A stretch of DNA of 7,181 nt, taken from contig JAISKQ010000035.1 in NCBI GenBank assembly GCA_031260865.1, positions 1 through 7,181 of the forward strand, read 5' to 3'. This document shows, in pieces, positions 1-6,189 of the stretch. The notes under the pieces are model-generated. The model was not told where the DNA came from, ran no database searches, and saw nothing but the letters and a program-made list of their open reading frames with translations. Both the position numbers and the translations under genes were made by a program. This DNA is from Prevotella sp. (lineage in GTDB: Bacteria > Bacteroidota > Bacteroidia > Bacteroidales > Dysgonomonadaceae). How positions within the stretch are numbered: the stretch's first letter is position 1; each line of letters begins with the position of its first letter.

Positions 1-428
1 GCAAAAAATAAAGAGAACAAGTAAGAGACATACTTCTTTACTTCTATTATTTCCCTGAAATATCGATAGATATAAACGCATGAAAGGCTTATCATGGATG
101 ACGATAAAAGGACAAAAAACAAAGTCTTTACCTTAAATGCAGTAAGCCACACCAGACCGTTCCCTATTAACACAAAAGGATAATAAAAAAATATGAGCAA
201 GGGATGACCGCTTATCTGTGTCCGTCCGTACTTCAGAATCAGAGGATTATCGTAAGAGAAATAAAGATCTGTTTCTACGGAAACATTATCGATGAGAGAG
301 GTATTGAAAACAATGATGAGAGAATATATTAAATAAAAACACAATAATCCAAAGAAAAGTATTTTTTCATCCTTTCGATGGGGTAAGAATGCTTTGAAAA
401 AACAGTTGAGATCCGAAAAAATATTCAT
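1..428 (-). CDS. Partial polytopic membrane protein, N-terminal 142 codons (possible DUF6080-like / GT-C-like)
   Basis: An open frame runs on the minus strand from ATG at 428-426 to the left edge without a stop, so the C-terminus lies outside the window. An in-frame TAA at 434-432 lies just upstream, leaving this ATG (or the preceding TTG) as the only near start. The visible protein has a short basic N-terminus, a membrane segment at about residues 23-41, an outward-looking loop with acidic residues (E52, D54, D60) and a GHPLL motif (74-78), then hydrophobic segments at about 77-92 and 102-120 and the start of another near 133. An acidic loop after the first helix followed by a G-HP motif recalls GT-C type lipid-linked sugar transferases. 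It also resembles, from memory, an uncharacterised Bacteroidetes membrane family (DUF6080). Neither assignment can be confirmed from the fragment. It is transcribed divergently from the aminotransferase. Confidence 0.75.
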   Translation of the reverse strand, partial: MNIFSDLNCFFKAFLPHRKDEKILFFGLLCFYLIYSLIIVFNTSLIDNVSVETDLYFSYDNPLILKYGRTQISGHPLLIFFYYPFVLIGNGLVWLTAFKVKTLFFVLLSSSMISLSCVYIYRYFREIIEVKKYVSYLFSLFF

Positions 429-471
429 CAATTATTTATACACGTATGTTAAGTTAAGAAAAAATAAAGTT

Positions 472-479
472 CAAATTTA
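472..479 (-). promoter_or_regulatory. Putative Bacteroidetes -7 element for the leftward membrane protein gene
   Basis: On the minus strand these bases read TAAATTTG, an exact match to the Bacteroidetes -7 consensus TAnnTTTG, 43 bases before the ATG at 428. No clear TTTG -33 element is seen 19-21 bases upstream, so the call rests on one motif in AT-rich DNA. Confidence 0.35.
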
Positions 480-565
480 CATCTTTAATTTCTAAATATA
501 GCACGGATAAATAAAAATAACAATCTAATCTATTATCACCAACTGTAACATCTCTCTATTATTTG

Positions 566-573
566 TATATTTG
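566..573 (+). promoter_or_regulatory. Putative Bacteroidetes -7 element for the aminotransferase-rdgB operon
   Basis: The bases TATATTTG match the Bacteroidetes -7 consensus TAnnTTTG exactly and lie 39 bases before the ATG at 613, which predicts a leader of roughly 30 nucleotides. The -33 element is poor: only an ACTG sits at the right distance (542-545). A six-base inverted repeat (ACAAAC, AA, GTTTGT; 595-608) lies between this motif and the start codon. Confidence 0.45.
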
Positions 574-612
574 CGTCTCATTGTAAAATAAGAAACAAAC
601 AAGTTTGTCGTT

Positions 613-1815
613 ATGCCGCAAATTTCGCGTCGAGGTATAGAAATGCCACATTCTCCTATCCGGAAACTGGCTCCTTTATCAGATTCAGCCAAAGCCAGAG
701 GTCTGAAAGTATATCATTTGAATATAGGTCAGCCTGACCTGCCTACACCGGAAGAGGCGCTTGACGCGATAAGGAATATTGATCGTAAAATATTGGAATA
801 CAGTCCGAGCGATGGCTACCGTTCTTATCGGGAAAAACTTATTGGTTATTATGCTAAATATAAAATAAACGTATCGCCCGATGATATTATTATTACTACC
901 GGCGGTTCGGAAGCTGTTCTTTTCGCGTTTCTCGCCTGCTTGGATCCGGGTGATGAAATCATTGTGCCCGAACCCGCTTATGCCAATTATATGGCATTCG
1001 CCGCGTCGGCAGGCGCTGTCATCCGATCAGTGTCATCCAGTATAGATGAAGGTTTCGCATTGCCTCCTATCGAGAAATTTGAAGAGTTGATAAATGAACG
1101 CACAAAGGGTATTCTAATCTGCAATCCGAACAATCCGACCGGATATTTGTATTCGCGCGCGGAAATGAACCGGATAAAACATTTGGTACAGAAATACGAT
1201 ATTTATTTGTTTTCGGACGAGGTTTATCGCGACTTTATATATACGAATTCACCTTATGTGTCAGCCTGCCATTTGGTCGGCATTGAAGATAATGTGATAT
1301 TGATAGACTCCGTATCGAAGCGTTATAGTGAATGCGGCATTCGTATCGGCGCGCTGATAACAAAGAACAAAGAGCTGCGCAAAACGATTATGAAATTTTG
1401 TCAGGCTCGCCTTAGTCCTCCGCTTATCGGTCAAATCGCCGCGGAAGCCTCTCTTGACGCCAGTCCTAATTATCTGCGGGATGTTTATGAAGAGTATGTG
1501 GAAAGGCGTAAATTTCTTGTCGATAGGCTGAATCGTATTCCCGGAGTTTATTCGCCTATCCCCATGGGAGCATTTTATACAGTCGCCCGATTGCCGGTAG
1601 ATGACACAGATGATTTTTGCGCATGGTGCTTGTCTGACTTTGAATATGAAGGTCAAACTATCTTTATGGCGCCGGCATCCGGTTTCTACACGACGCCGGG
1701 CTTAGGCAAGAATGAAGTGCGTATCGCGTACGTCCTTAAAAAAGAAGATTTAGGAAAAGCGCTTACTGTGCTGGAAAAAGCGCTGGAAACTTATAATTCA
1801 CTGACAGAAAAATGA
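613..1815 (+). CDS. PLP-dependent class I/II aminotransferase (aspartate aminotransferase-like)
   Basis: A complete 400-residue fold-type I aminotransferase, normal length for the family, probably cytosolic. Visible marks in order are NIGQPD (37-42) near the substrate pocket, TGGSEA (96-101) in the phosphate-binding turn, NPNNPTG (171-177), D202 and Y205 in DEVY contacting the cofactor ring, the Schiff-base lysine K236 in SVSK with R244 following in GIRIG, and R370 in NEVRIAYVL, which corresponds to the arginine that holds the substrate carboxylate. All expected catalytic residues are present. The start at 613 is preferred over M11 because the segment ahead of SPIRKLAP is part of the conserved N-terminus as I recall it in Bacteroidales homologues. 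Amino-donor and keto-acid specificity cannot be read from sequence; aspartate is a default guess. The last four bases overlap the start of rdgB (ATGA), implying translational coupling. Confidence 0.95.
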   Translation: MPQISRRGIEMPHSPIRKLAPLSDSAKARGLKVYHLNIGQPDLPTPEEALDAIRNIDRKILEYSPSDGYRSYREKLIGYYAKYKINVSPDDIIITTGGSEAVLFAFLACLDPGDEIIVPEPAYANYMAFAASAGAVIRSVSSSIDEGFALPPIEKFEELINERTKGILICNPNNPTGYLYSRAEMNRIKHLVQKYDIYLFSDEVYRDFIYTNSPYVSACHLVGIEDNVILIDSVSKRYSECGIRIGALITKNKELRKTIMKFCQARLSPPLIGQIAAEASLDASPNYLRDVYEEYVERRKFLVDRLNRIPGVYSPIPMGAFYTVARLPVDDTDDFCAWCLSDFEYEGQTIFMAPASGFYTTPGLGKNEVRIAYVLKKEDLGKALTVLEKALETYNSLTEK

Positions 1816-2393
1816 AAAGAAAATTAGTATTCGCAACCAATAACGCCCATAAACTGGAAGAAGTAAGAGAAGTCGTAGGAGATAACTTTGAAATACTTAG
1901 TTTAAACGATATTAGTTGCCATGAAGACATTGACGAGCCGGGAGAGACCTTGCAAGAAAACGCGTTGATAAAAGCCCGCTATGTAAAAGAAAAATATGGT
2001 TATGATTGCTTTGGCGATGACACCGGATTAGAGGTAGCCGCTTTAAATGGCGCTCCGGGCGTTTACTCCGCGCGTTACGCCGGAGGCGACCATGACGCGA
2101 AAGCAAATATGAAAAAGCTTTTGAAAGAATTGGACGGTATCACCGACAGAAAGGCTCAATTCCGTACTGTAATCGCCTTAATATTGAATGGAGAAGAACA
2201 TCTGTTTGAAGGAAAGATAGAAGGCGTTATTATTTCTGAAGAAAAAGGAGATTCAGGCTTTGGATATGACCCTGTTTTTCAGCCGGATGGATATACTCAA
2301 ACATTTGCCCAATTAGGTATGGATATTAAGAATGACATAAGCCACAGAGCTTTAGCCACAAAGGCTTTATGTGAATTTTTGAAAAAGAAGTAG
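1812..2393 (+). CDS. rdgB: RdgB/HAM1 family non-canonical purine NTP pyrophosphatase (XTP/dITP diphosphatase)
   Basis: A complete 193-residue protein of typical family length. It hydrolyses ITP, dITP and XTP to the monophosphate and pyrophosphate, clearing deaminated purines from the nucleotide pool. The sequence shows the N-terminal ATNNAHK segment (residues 8-14), the acidic catalytic signature FGDDTGLEV starting at F67 with D69 and D70, a FGYDPVF segment (150-156) for base recognition, K173, and the C-terminal SHR motif (177-179). All of these are hallmarks of the Ham1/RdgB fold. Its ATG sits in the ATGA overlap with the upstream aminotransferase stop, so it is probably translated by re-initiation on the same message. 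It ends 38 bases before the convergent end of the ABC ATPase gene, with no GC-rich terminator hairpin evident in between. Confidence 0.96.
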   Translation: MKRKLVFATNNAHKLEEVREVVGDNFEILSLNDISCHEDIDEPGETLQENALIKARYVKEKYGYDCFGDDTGLEVAALNGAPGVYSARYAGGDHDAKANMKKLLKELDGITDRKAQFRTVIALILNGEEHLFEGKIEGVIISEEKGDSGFGYDPVFQPDGYTQTFAQLGMDIKNDISHRALATKALCEFLKKK

Positions 2394-2431
2394 AACCATC
2401 AAACATTAATAAATGAAGAAACAAGTCCCTC

Positions 2432-3217
2432 TCACTCCTCTTTACAGCAATCGCAATTCTCATGTTTTTCTAATACGCGATGAGGAAAATCGCCATGTCC
2501 GATAATTTCGATAGGGCAGGAGCTATATGATTTTTCGAGCCAGTCGGTCGTGATATTCGTTCCGGAATGATAGTGCAAGCCTTCGTTCACGCAGGCGATG
2601 TTCTTCACAAGGGAGATTACCGTGCCCACATCATGAGAAACCAGTATAATCGCCGTCTCTTTATTTATCTCTTCCAGCAACTTATAAAAGTCGCTCTCGA
2701 AGCGTTTATCCACATACGAGTTTGGTTCGTCCAAAATCAATAAATCGGGATTATCGATGATAGCCCTGCCGAGCAACGCGCGTTGCAATTGTCCGCCGGA
2801 TAAAGCTCCGATAGGTCTGTGGATAAGCTTATCCAATCCCATTTGGCGCGCCGTAATAGCCACCCGTTCTTTCTGCTCCTTAGTGTATGGCGAAAAGATA
2901 CGGCGTCTTATGGTTAACCCCGATAAAATCACATCATAGACCGAGATCGGAAATTTTTTGTCAATCTGGTTGATTTGAGGTAAATAGCCGATATTTATCT
3001 TATCGGTTTTCATCGTATTCCTGAAATAAGAAATATCCCCGGATATTGGTTTAACAAGCCCAAGTATCGTTTTCAGAAGAGTTGTCTTGCCCCCTCCGTT
3101 CGGCCCGATAATACCCAAGAAATCATATTGAAAGACATCAAGGTTGACATTCTTCAAAACATAAGGATGATCTTCATATCCTACCGATAGGTTCTTTATT
3201 TCCAGTATTTTATTCAT
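2432..3217 (-). CDS. znuC: Zinc/manganese-type ABC transporter ATP-binding protein (ZnuC-like)
   Basis: A complete 261-residue ABC ATPase, expected to sit on the cytoplasmic face of the inner membrane and power metal import. Walker A is GPNGGGKTT (38-46), a form common in metal-uptake ATPases. The Q-loop region is YLPQINQ (78-84), with Q81. The signature is LSGGQ (139-143), Walker B is LLILDEP (159-165) with catalytic E164, and the switch histidine is H195 in SHD. The C-terminal tail is rich in Cys and His (C234, H241, H246, H252, C255, C257, C258), which could bind metal, though this is inference. Its ATG overlaps the TGA of the upstream binding-protein gene (3214-3217), so the two are coupled. 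No permease gene lies beside it: the next gene, rdgB, is convergent. Mn2+ or Fe2+ as substrate is not excluded. Confidence 0.88.
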   Translation of the reverse strand: MNKILEIKNLSVGYEDHPYVLKNVNLDVFQYDFLGIIGPNGGGKTTLLKTILGLVKPISGDISYFRNTMKTDKINIGYLPQINQIDKKFPISVYDVILSGLTIRRRIFSPYTKEQKERVAITARQMGLDKLIHRPIGALSGGQLQRALLGRAIIDNPDLLILDEPNSYVDKRFESDFYKLLEEINKETAIILVSHDVGTVISLVKNIACVNEGLHYHSGTNITTDWLEKSYSSCPIEIIGHGDFPHRVLEKHENCDCCKEE

Positions 3218-4095
3218 TCGTTTTCTAAAGACAGGGCTTTAGCTATTTTAATCATTTCGTCACTCCAATTATAAGCCAACAGATTGATTGGTACGGTTTT
3301 TCCACCGATTGCCTCAGCGATGGTTTCCGCGTTTTTCGCGTCAAATTCCTGTTGTATAAAAACAACGCTCACCTTTTCGGCAATAGCTCTGTCTATCAGC
3401 TCTTTTAACTGTGAAGGCGACGGATTTTTACCCTCATGCTCTATCGAATATTGCGTCAAACCATATTCCTCCGCAAAGTAGCTAAGGGCGGGATGGTAAA
3501 TGATAAACGCTTTGCTTGGCGCTTTATCCAAATACGATTTGATAATGCTGTCCGTCTTATTAATTTCAGTCGTCAACTTTTTATAATTCGCTGTATAATC
3601 TGCTTCGTTCTCCTTGTCAATCGCCAAAAGCCCTTTATACATATTCTCCGCGATTATCTTAGCGGAAGTAACGGAACTCCATATATGCGGGTCTCCTCCG
3701 GCATGTCCGTGGTTATCCATATTATGGCTGTGCTCGCACGGGTTGCCAAGCCGCTTTATCCCTTCGGAACAATCAACGACTTTGATATTGGAATCACCTT
3801 TTGTCACTTTATCTATCAGCGTGTTTTCTATTCCCAGATATCCAATCTTAAAATACGCGACGCTTTTGCCGAGGTTCATCATTTGAGACGGGGTAAAGTC
3901 GGCGCTCTCGGGATTGGCTCCGGAAGGGATTATACATTCAACCTTGAAGTGTGTTCCCGCGATTGTTTCCAGAAAATATTTTTGCGGTTCGATGGTTACG
4001 GATAACGTCTTTGTTTTGTCTGTTTTAGGAGGATTGCATCCGTATAATACGATTAATCCCAGTAAAGCGGCAGATATAGTTAATTTGTATTTCAT
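3214..4095 (-). CDS. znuA: Zinc/manganese-type ABC substrate-binding lipoprotein (ZnuA-like, cluster A-I)
   Basis: A complete 293-residue metal-binding protein of the ZnuA/TroA family, preceding and overlapping the ATPase gene. The N-terminus is a lipoprotein signal (lipobox LYGC, C20). No acidic run follows C20, so the Bacteroidetes surface-export signal seems absent and an inner-membrane-anchored periplasmic protein is likely (inference). A short His-rich loop (C120, H122, H124, H129, H131) precedes DPHIW with H137. YHPAL holds H201, and IEHEGKNPSPSQL (219-231) is the usual domain-2 motif. At the first-ligand position, where homologues usually read PH in an SPHTYEPTP-like stretch, this protein reads NPESADFTP, so Glu63 replaces His. 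Zinc is the favoured cargo because of the His-rich loop, but Mn is possible. It begins 18 bases after coaE with no clear promoter of its own. Confidence 0.9.
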   Translation of the reverse strand: MKYKLTISAALLGLIVLYGCNPPKTDKTKTLSVTIEPQKYFLETIAGTHFKVECIIPSGANPESADFTPSQMMNLGKSVAYFKIGYLGIENTLIDKVTKGDSNIKVVDCSEGIKRLGNPCEHSHNMDNHGHAGGDPHIWSSVTSAKIIAENMYKGLLAIDKENEADYTANYKKLTTEINKTDSIIKSYLDKAPSKAFIIYHPALSYFAEEYGLTQYSIEHEGKNPSPSQLKELIDRAIAEKVSVVFIQQEFDAKNAETIAEAIGGKTVPINLLAYNWSDEMIKIAKALSLENE

Positions 4096-4113
4096 CTTTC
4101 ATCTTTCTTTTAA

Positions 4114-4695
4114 TTAGCTATTTAACTGTTGTAAGATTAATGTAACCTGTTCTATTAACGATTGTGTGTTGTCATTAATAATAACAAAGTCGGAACGTTT
4201 CGCTTTTTCTTCATCCGGCATCTGGTTCTGTATGCGCTCCATTACTTTTTCGAGGGAAATATTATCCCTCAACATCGTCCGTTCTATTCTGATTTCGAGC
4301 GGTGTATATACCATGATCACTTTATCCGTCAACCGGTCAAACCTCGACTCAAACAATATGGCAGCTTCGTGTGCCACTATCGGATATTGAGCATGGTTTT
4401 GAACCCACAACCTAAAGTCTTCGGCAACTTCCGGATGGATAATGGCGTTTACAGTTTCCAACTTATTTTTATCATTGAAAATATGCGAGGCGAGCATTGT
4501 CTTGTCCAGCGTTCCTCCCGCATATAGTTCCTCTCCAAACAATTCTGTTAGTTTCTCCCGGATGACAGGCGATGCAGTCACCAGCTTCTTACTCTCTATA
4601 TCGGCGATATACACAGGTACTCCACATAAGGAAAATATTTCGGAAACAGTGGATTTTCCGCTTCCAATGCCGCCGGTTATACCTATTTTAATCAT
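4114..4695 (-). CDS. coaE: Dephospho-CoA kinase
   Basis: This 193-residue protein carries out the last step of coenzyme A synthesis, ATP-dependent phosphorylation of the 3'-hydroxyl of dephospho-CoA, in the cytoplasm. The N-terminus MIKIGITGGIGSGKS is the family hallmark, with the P-loop at residues 8-16. D32 in the ADIESKKL segment fits the catalytic-base position. IIHPEV (85-90), AAILFES (111-117, the PLLFE-like stretch) and the lid segment with R153, Q158 and K164 followed by SDFVIIN are all present. An upstream in-frame ATG at 4716 would add seven residues (MFLNNNS) and overlap the YbbR gene. The start at 4695 is chosen because it matches the usual N-terminus and lies one base after the YbbR stop (TAG, T, ATG), a stop-start arrangement suited to coupling. 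Confidence 0.95.
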   Translation of the reverse strand: MIKIGITGGIGSGKSTVSEIFSLCGVPVYIADIESKKLVTASPVIREKLTELFGEELYAGGTLDKTMLASHIFNDKNKLETVNAIIHPEVAEDFRLWVQNHAQYPIVAHEAAILFESRFDRLTDKVIMVYTPLEIRIERTMLRDNISLEKVMERIQNQMPDEEKAKRSDFVIINDNTQSLIEQVTLILQQLNS

Positions 4696-4696
4696 A

Positions 4697-5686
4697 CTAT
4701 TGTTGTTCAAGAACAAATTCGACTTCGGACGGAATCGGGGCCATTGCCCGTATATAGTTTGGACTGTCGGTTATACGCACCGGTATAGTTATGTCTTTTA
4801 TGTCTTTTATGTCGTTGTAGTCGATCGTTACTTCAAAGTTGTTGCTGTCTATTTTATCCGATCTTTTTTTCCCGACAAAAAATTCTATTTTTACTGATGA
4901 AGGGAATAATTTTATAGTCAGATTTTTAGGTAAATTAATGCAAGTGATAGGTACTTCCACCTCTTTTTTTATAAATTCATCCACAGGAATATTCACTTCC
5001 ACTTCATTCGGTATATATTTTATTCCCGGAATAGGCTGCATTCTTATTTTTATCTTCGACGCGGACTTTAGATGTCGAATGGTATCGGATTCGGTATATG
5101 CGAAATAGATGGTATCCAGCGATGCGAAACTTCCATATACCATTGCCGAATCGGGGTGTGTGTACAAATCGCCATCCAGCATATAACCGGCGTCTAAACT
5201 TACATTACCGTTAAAGATGACGGGTAATTTTTTGCTATGCAGCAACGCGTAAGAATAAGACATGCGGGTAGGGGTGTAGCTTATTAATTCAGACGTCGCA
5301 TATAATTTGGTACGGATCAATTGTTCGAAATTATTTCCTTGCAGGACATGTTCTTGTGTGTTTTTTATCGCGTCTCTAACGTCTACGACCAACGAGTCAG
5401 TCCTTCTGATCAGGTAATATTTGAACAGTGTGGAACCATCATCTTTTATGCGGACTTCGATTGTTTTCGGTAATTCGTTCTCGAAAACAATACTGTCAGG
5501 CACGTTTATATATTTGACGGGGATAATAAGTGTAGCCTCATATTTCTGACGATACACTTGCATCATCCAAAAAATACAGGATAACAATACAAAAAACATA
5601 AAGGTCAAAATCTTTTTCCACGAAATTGTATTGAAAAAAATTCTGAACCTCTGTGTTAATGTTTCTTTTTCGGCAGTATCACTCAT
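4697..5686 (-). CDS. YbbR-like (CdaR-type) membrane-anchored protein with three YbbR units
   Basis: A complete 329-residue protein with a charged cytoplasmic N-terminus (1-25), one membrane segment at about 26-44, and a beta-rich extracytoplasmic part. That part divides into three YbbR-like units at about 52-104, 154-235 and 243-329, each beginning with a short strand like IPVKY, LPVIF or VPITC. The first also carries a LPKTIEVRIKDDG segment (72-84). In Firmicutes, YbbR-domain CdaR binds and modulates the diadenylate cyclase CdaA, but no cyclase lies in this window and the role in Bacteroidetes is not established, so no symbol is given. It sits between yajC and coaE, an arrangement typical of Bacteroidales. 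Its start follows a long hairpin in the gap after yajC. It could alternatively be called simply a YbbR-domain envelope protein. Confidence 0.85.
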   Translation of the reverse strand: MSDTAEKETLTQRFRIFFNTISWKKILTFMFFVLLSCIFWMMQVYRQKYEATLIIPVKYINVPDSIVFENELPKTIEVRIKDDGSTLFKYYLIRRTDSLVVDVRDAIKNTQEHVLQGNNFEQLIRTKLYATSELISYTPTRMSYSYALLHSKKLPVIFNGNVSLDAGYMLDGDLYTHPDSAMVYGSFASLDTIYFAYTESDTIRHLKSASKIKIRMQPIPGIKYIPNEVEVNIPVDEFIKKEVEVPITCINLPKNLTIKLFPSSVKIEFFVGKKRSDKIDSNNFEVTIDYNDIKDIKDITIPVRITDSPNYIRAMAPIPSEVEFVLEQQ

Positions 5687-5700
5687 ATAAGTGAATCAAA

Positions 5701-5735
5701 AATTAAGAATGAAGAAGAATTCTTCATTCTTAATT
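5701..5735 (-). repeat. Perfect 16-bp inverted repeat (3-base loop) between yajC and the YbbR gene
   Basis: The left arm AATTAAGAATGAAGAA (5701-5716) is perfectly complementary in inverted order to 5720-5735, with GAA as the loop. On the transcribed minus strand it starts 6 bases after the yajC stop and is followed by a short T run (AATTTTTGATT), giving the shape of an intrinsic terminator or attenuator, though its stem is AT-rich. It ends 14 bases before the YbbR start codon. It may also be a copy of a dispersed AT-rich intergenic repeat. Confidence 0.8.
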
Positions 5736-5741
5736 CAGTAA

Positions 5742-6074
5742 TTATTGTTTCTGAGTATCTTCAGCGGAAATGTAAACAGAAGATTTCTCTATTTTGATTT
5801 TCACTCCATCCGATATTTCCAAGATGAAGAATGTATCACCCACTTCTTTTACTTTTCCATGAACGCCGCCGGCGGTTACTACTTTATCGCCCACTTTAAT
5901 GGCGTTTCGTGCTTCCTGCAACGCTTTTTGTTTCTTTTGCTGAGGTCTGATCATGAAAAAGTACATAATGGCAAAAAGTACTACCATCATAATAATCATA
6001 CCTGTGGATCCTCCCAGCAAATCAGCTAAGCCTCCTCCCGACGGAGTTTGTAACAATACATTTAATAAAGTCAT
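5742..6074 (-). CDS. yajC: Preprotein translocase accessory subunit YajC
   Basis: A complete 110-residue protein of normal YajC length. It is a small single-span inner membrane protein associated with the SecDF part of the Sec translocase; its exact contribution is not settled and it is usually dispensable. The sequence shows a short Gly-rich N-terminus (13-25), one membrane helix at about 26-42, the strongly conserved RPQQKK motif (43-48) right after the helix, and a cytoplasmic domain with GDKVVTAGGVHGKV (62-75) followed by beta strands ending near residue 103. The gene sits between nusB and the YbbR-like gene, not beside tgt or secD as in proteobacteria. A Bacteroidetes -7 motif 61 bases upstream suggests its own start in addition to read-through from nusB. 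Confidence 0.96.
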   Translation of the reverse strand: MTLLNVLLQTPSGGGLADLLGGSTGMIIMMVVLFAIMYFFMIRPQQKKQKALQEARNAIKVGDKVVTAGGVHGKVKEVGDTFFILEISDGVKIKIEKSSVYISAEDTQKQ

Positions 6075-6134
6075 AATTGGTCTTTAATATTTGATTTTAT
6101 CTTTCTTATTTAATTCCTTTCGGAAAACGCATTA

Positions 6135-6142
6135 CAAATATA
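6135..6142 (-). promoter_or_regulatory. Putative Bacteroidetes -7 element upstream of yajC
   Basis: On the minus strand these bases read TATATTTG, matching TAnnTTTG exactly, and lie in the 115-base gap between nusB and yajC, 61 bases before the yajC ATG. No good -33 TTTG is present at 19-21 bases, so this may be a secondary start or a chance match in AT-rich DNA. Confidence 0.4.
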
Positions 6143-6189
6143 AGTGAATAATTTGAAATATACTTTATAAGTAAATACGATAAATATTA

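Noticed and set aside
595..608. A six-base inverted repeat (ACAAAC, AA, GTTTGT) just ahead of the aminotransferase start
   Set aside because: It is too short and AT-rich to call an operator or riboswitch; noted only as context for the promoter.
2394..2431. The convergent gap between rdgB and the ABC ATPase gene as a bidirectional terminator
   Set aside because: No stem-loop with a T run can be drawn in these 38 bases on either strand.
3436..4005. A 189-codon open frame on the plus strand, antisense to the metal-binding lipoprotein gene
   Set aside because: It lies wholly within a strongly supported gene, has no recognisable domain, and its composition is what a reverse-frame shadow would give.
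4127..4145. A possible Zur-like palindrome near the end of coaE (GTT ... AAC ends)
   Set aside because: Only about five of nine base pairs match across the centre and it lies inside coding sequence, so the symmetry is no better than chance.
4696..4716. An upstream coaE start at 4716 giving a seven-residue extension
   Set aside because: The extension MFLNNNS precedes the standard family N-terminus and comes from sequence that also encodes the end of the YbbR protein; the ATG at 4695 fits better.
5685..6149. A 12-base word, ATATAAGTGAAT, occurring at 5685-5696 and 6138-6149, with a near copy at 6166-6177
   Set aside because: The copies lie in AT-rich gaps in differing positions relative to the genes (one overlaps a start codon), so a shared regulatory role is not supported.
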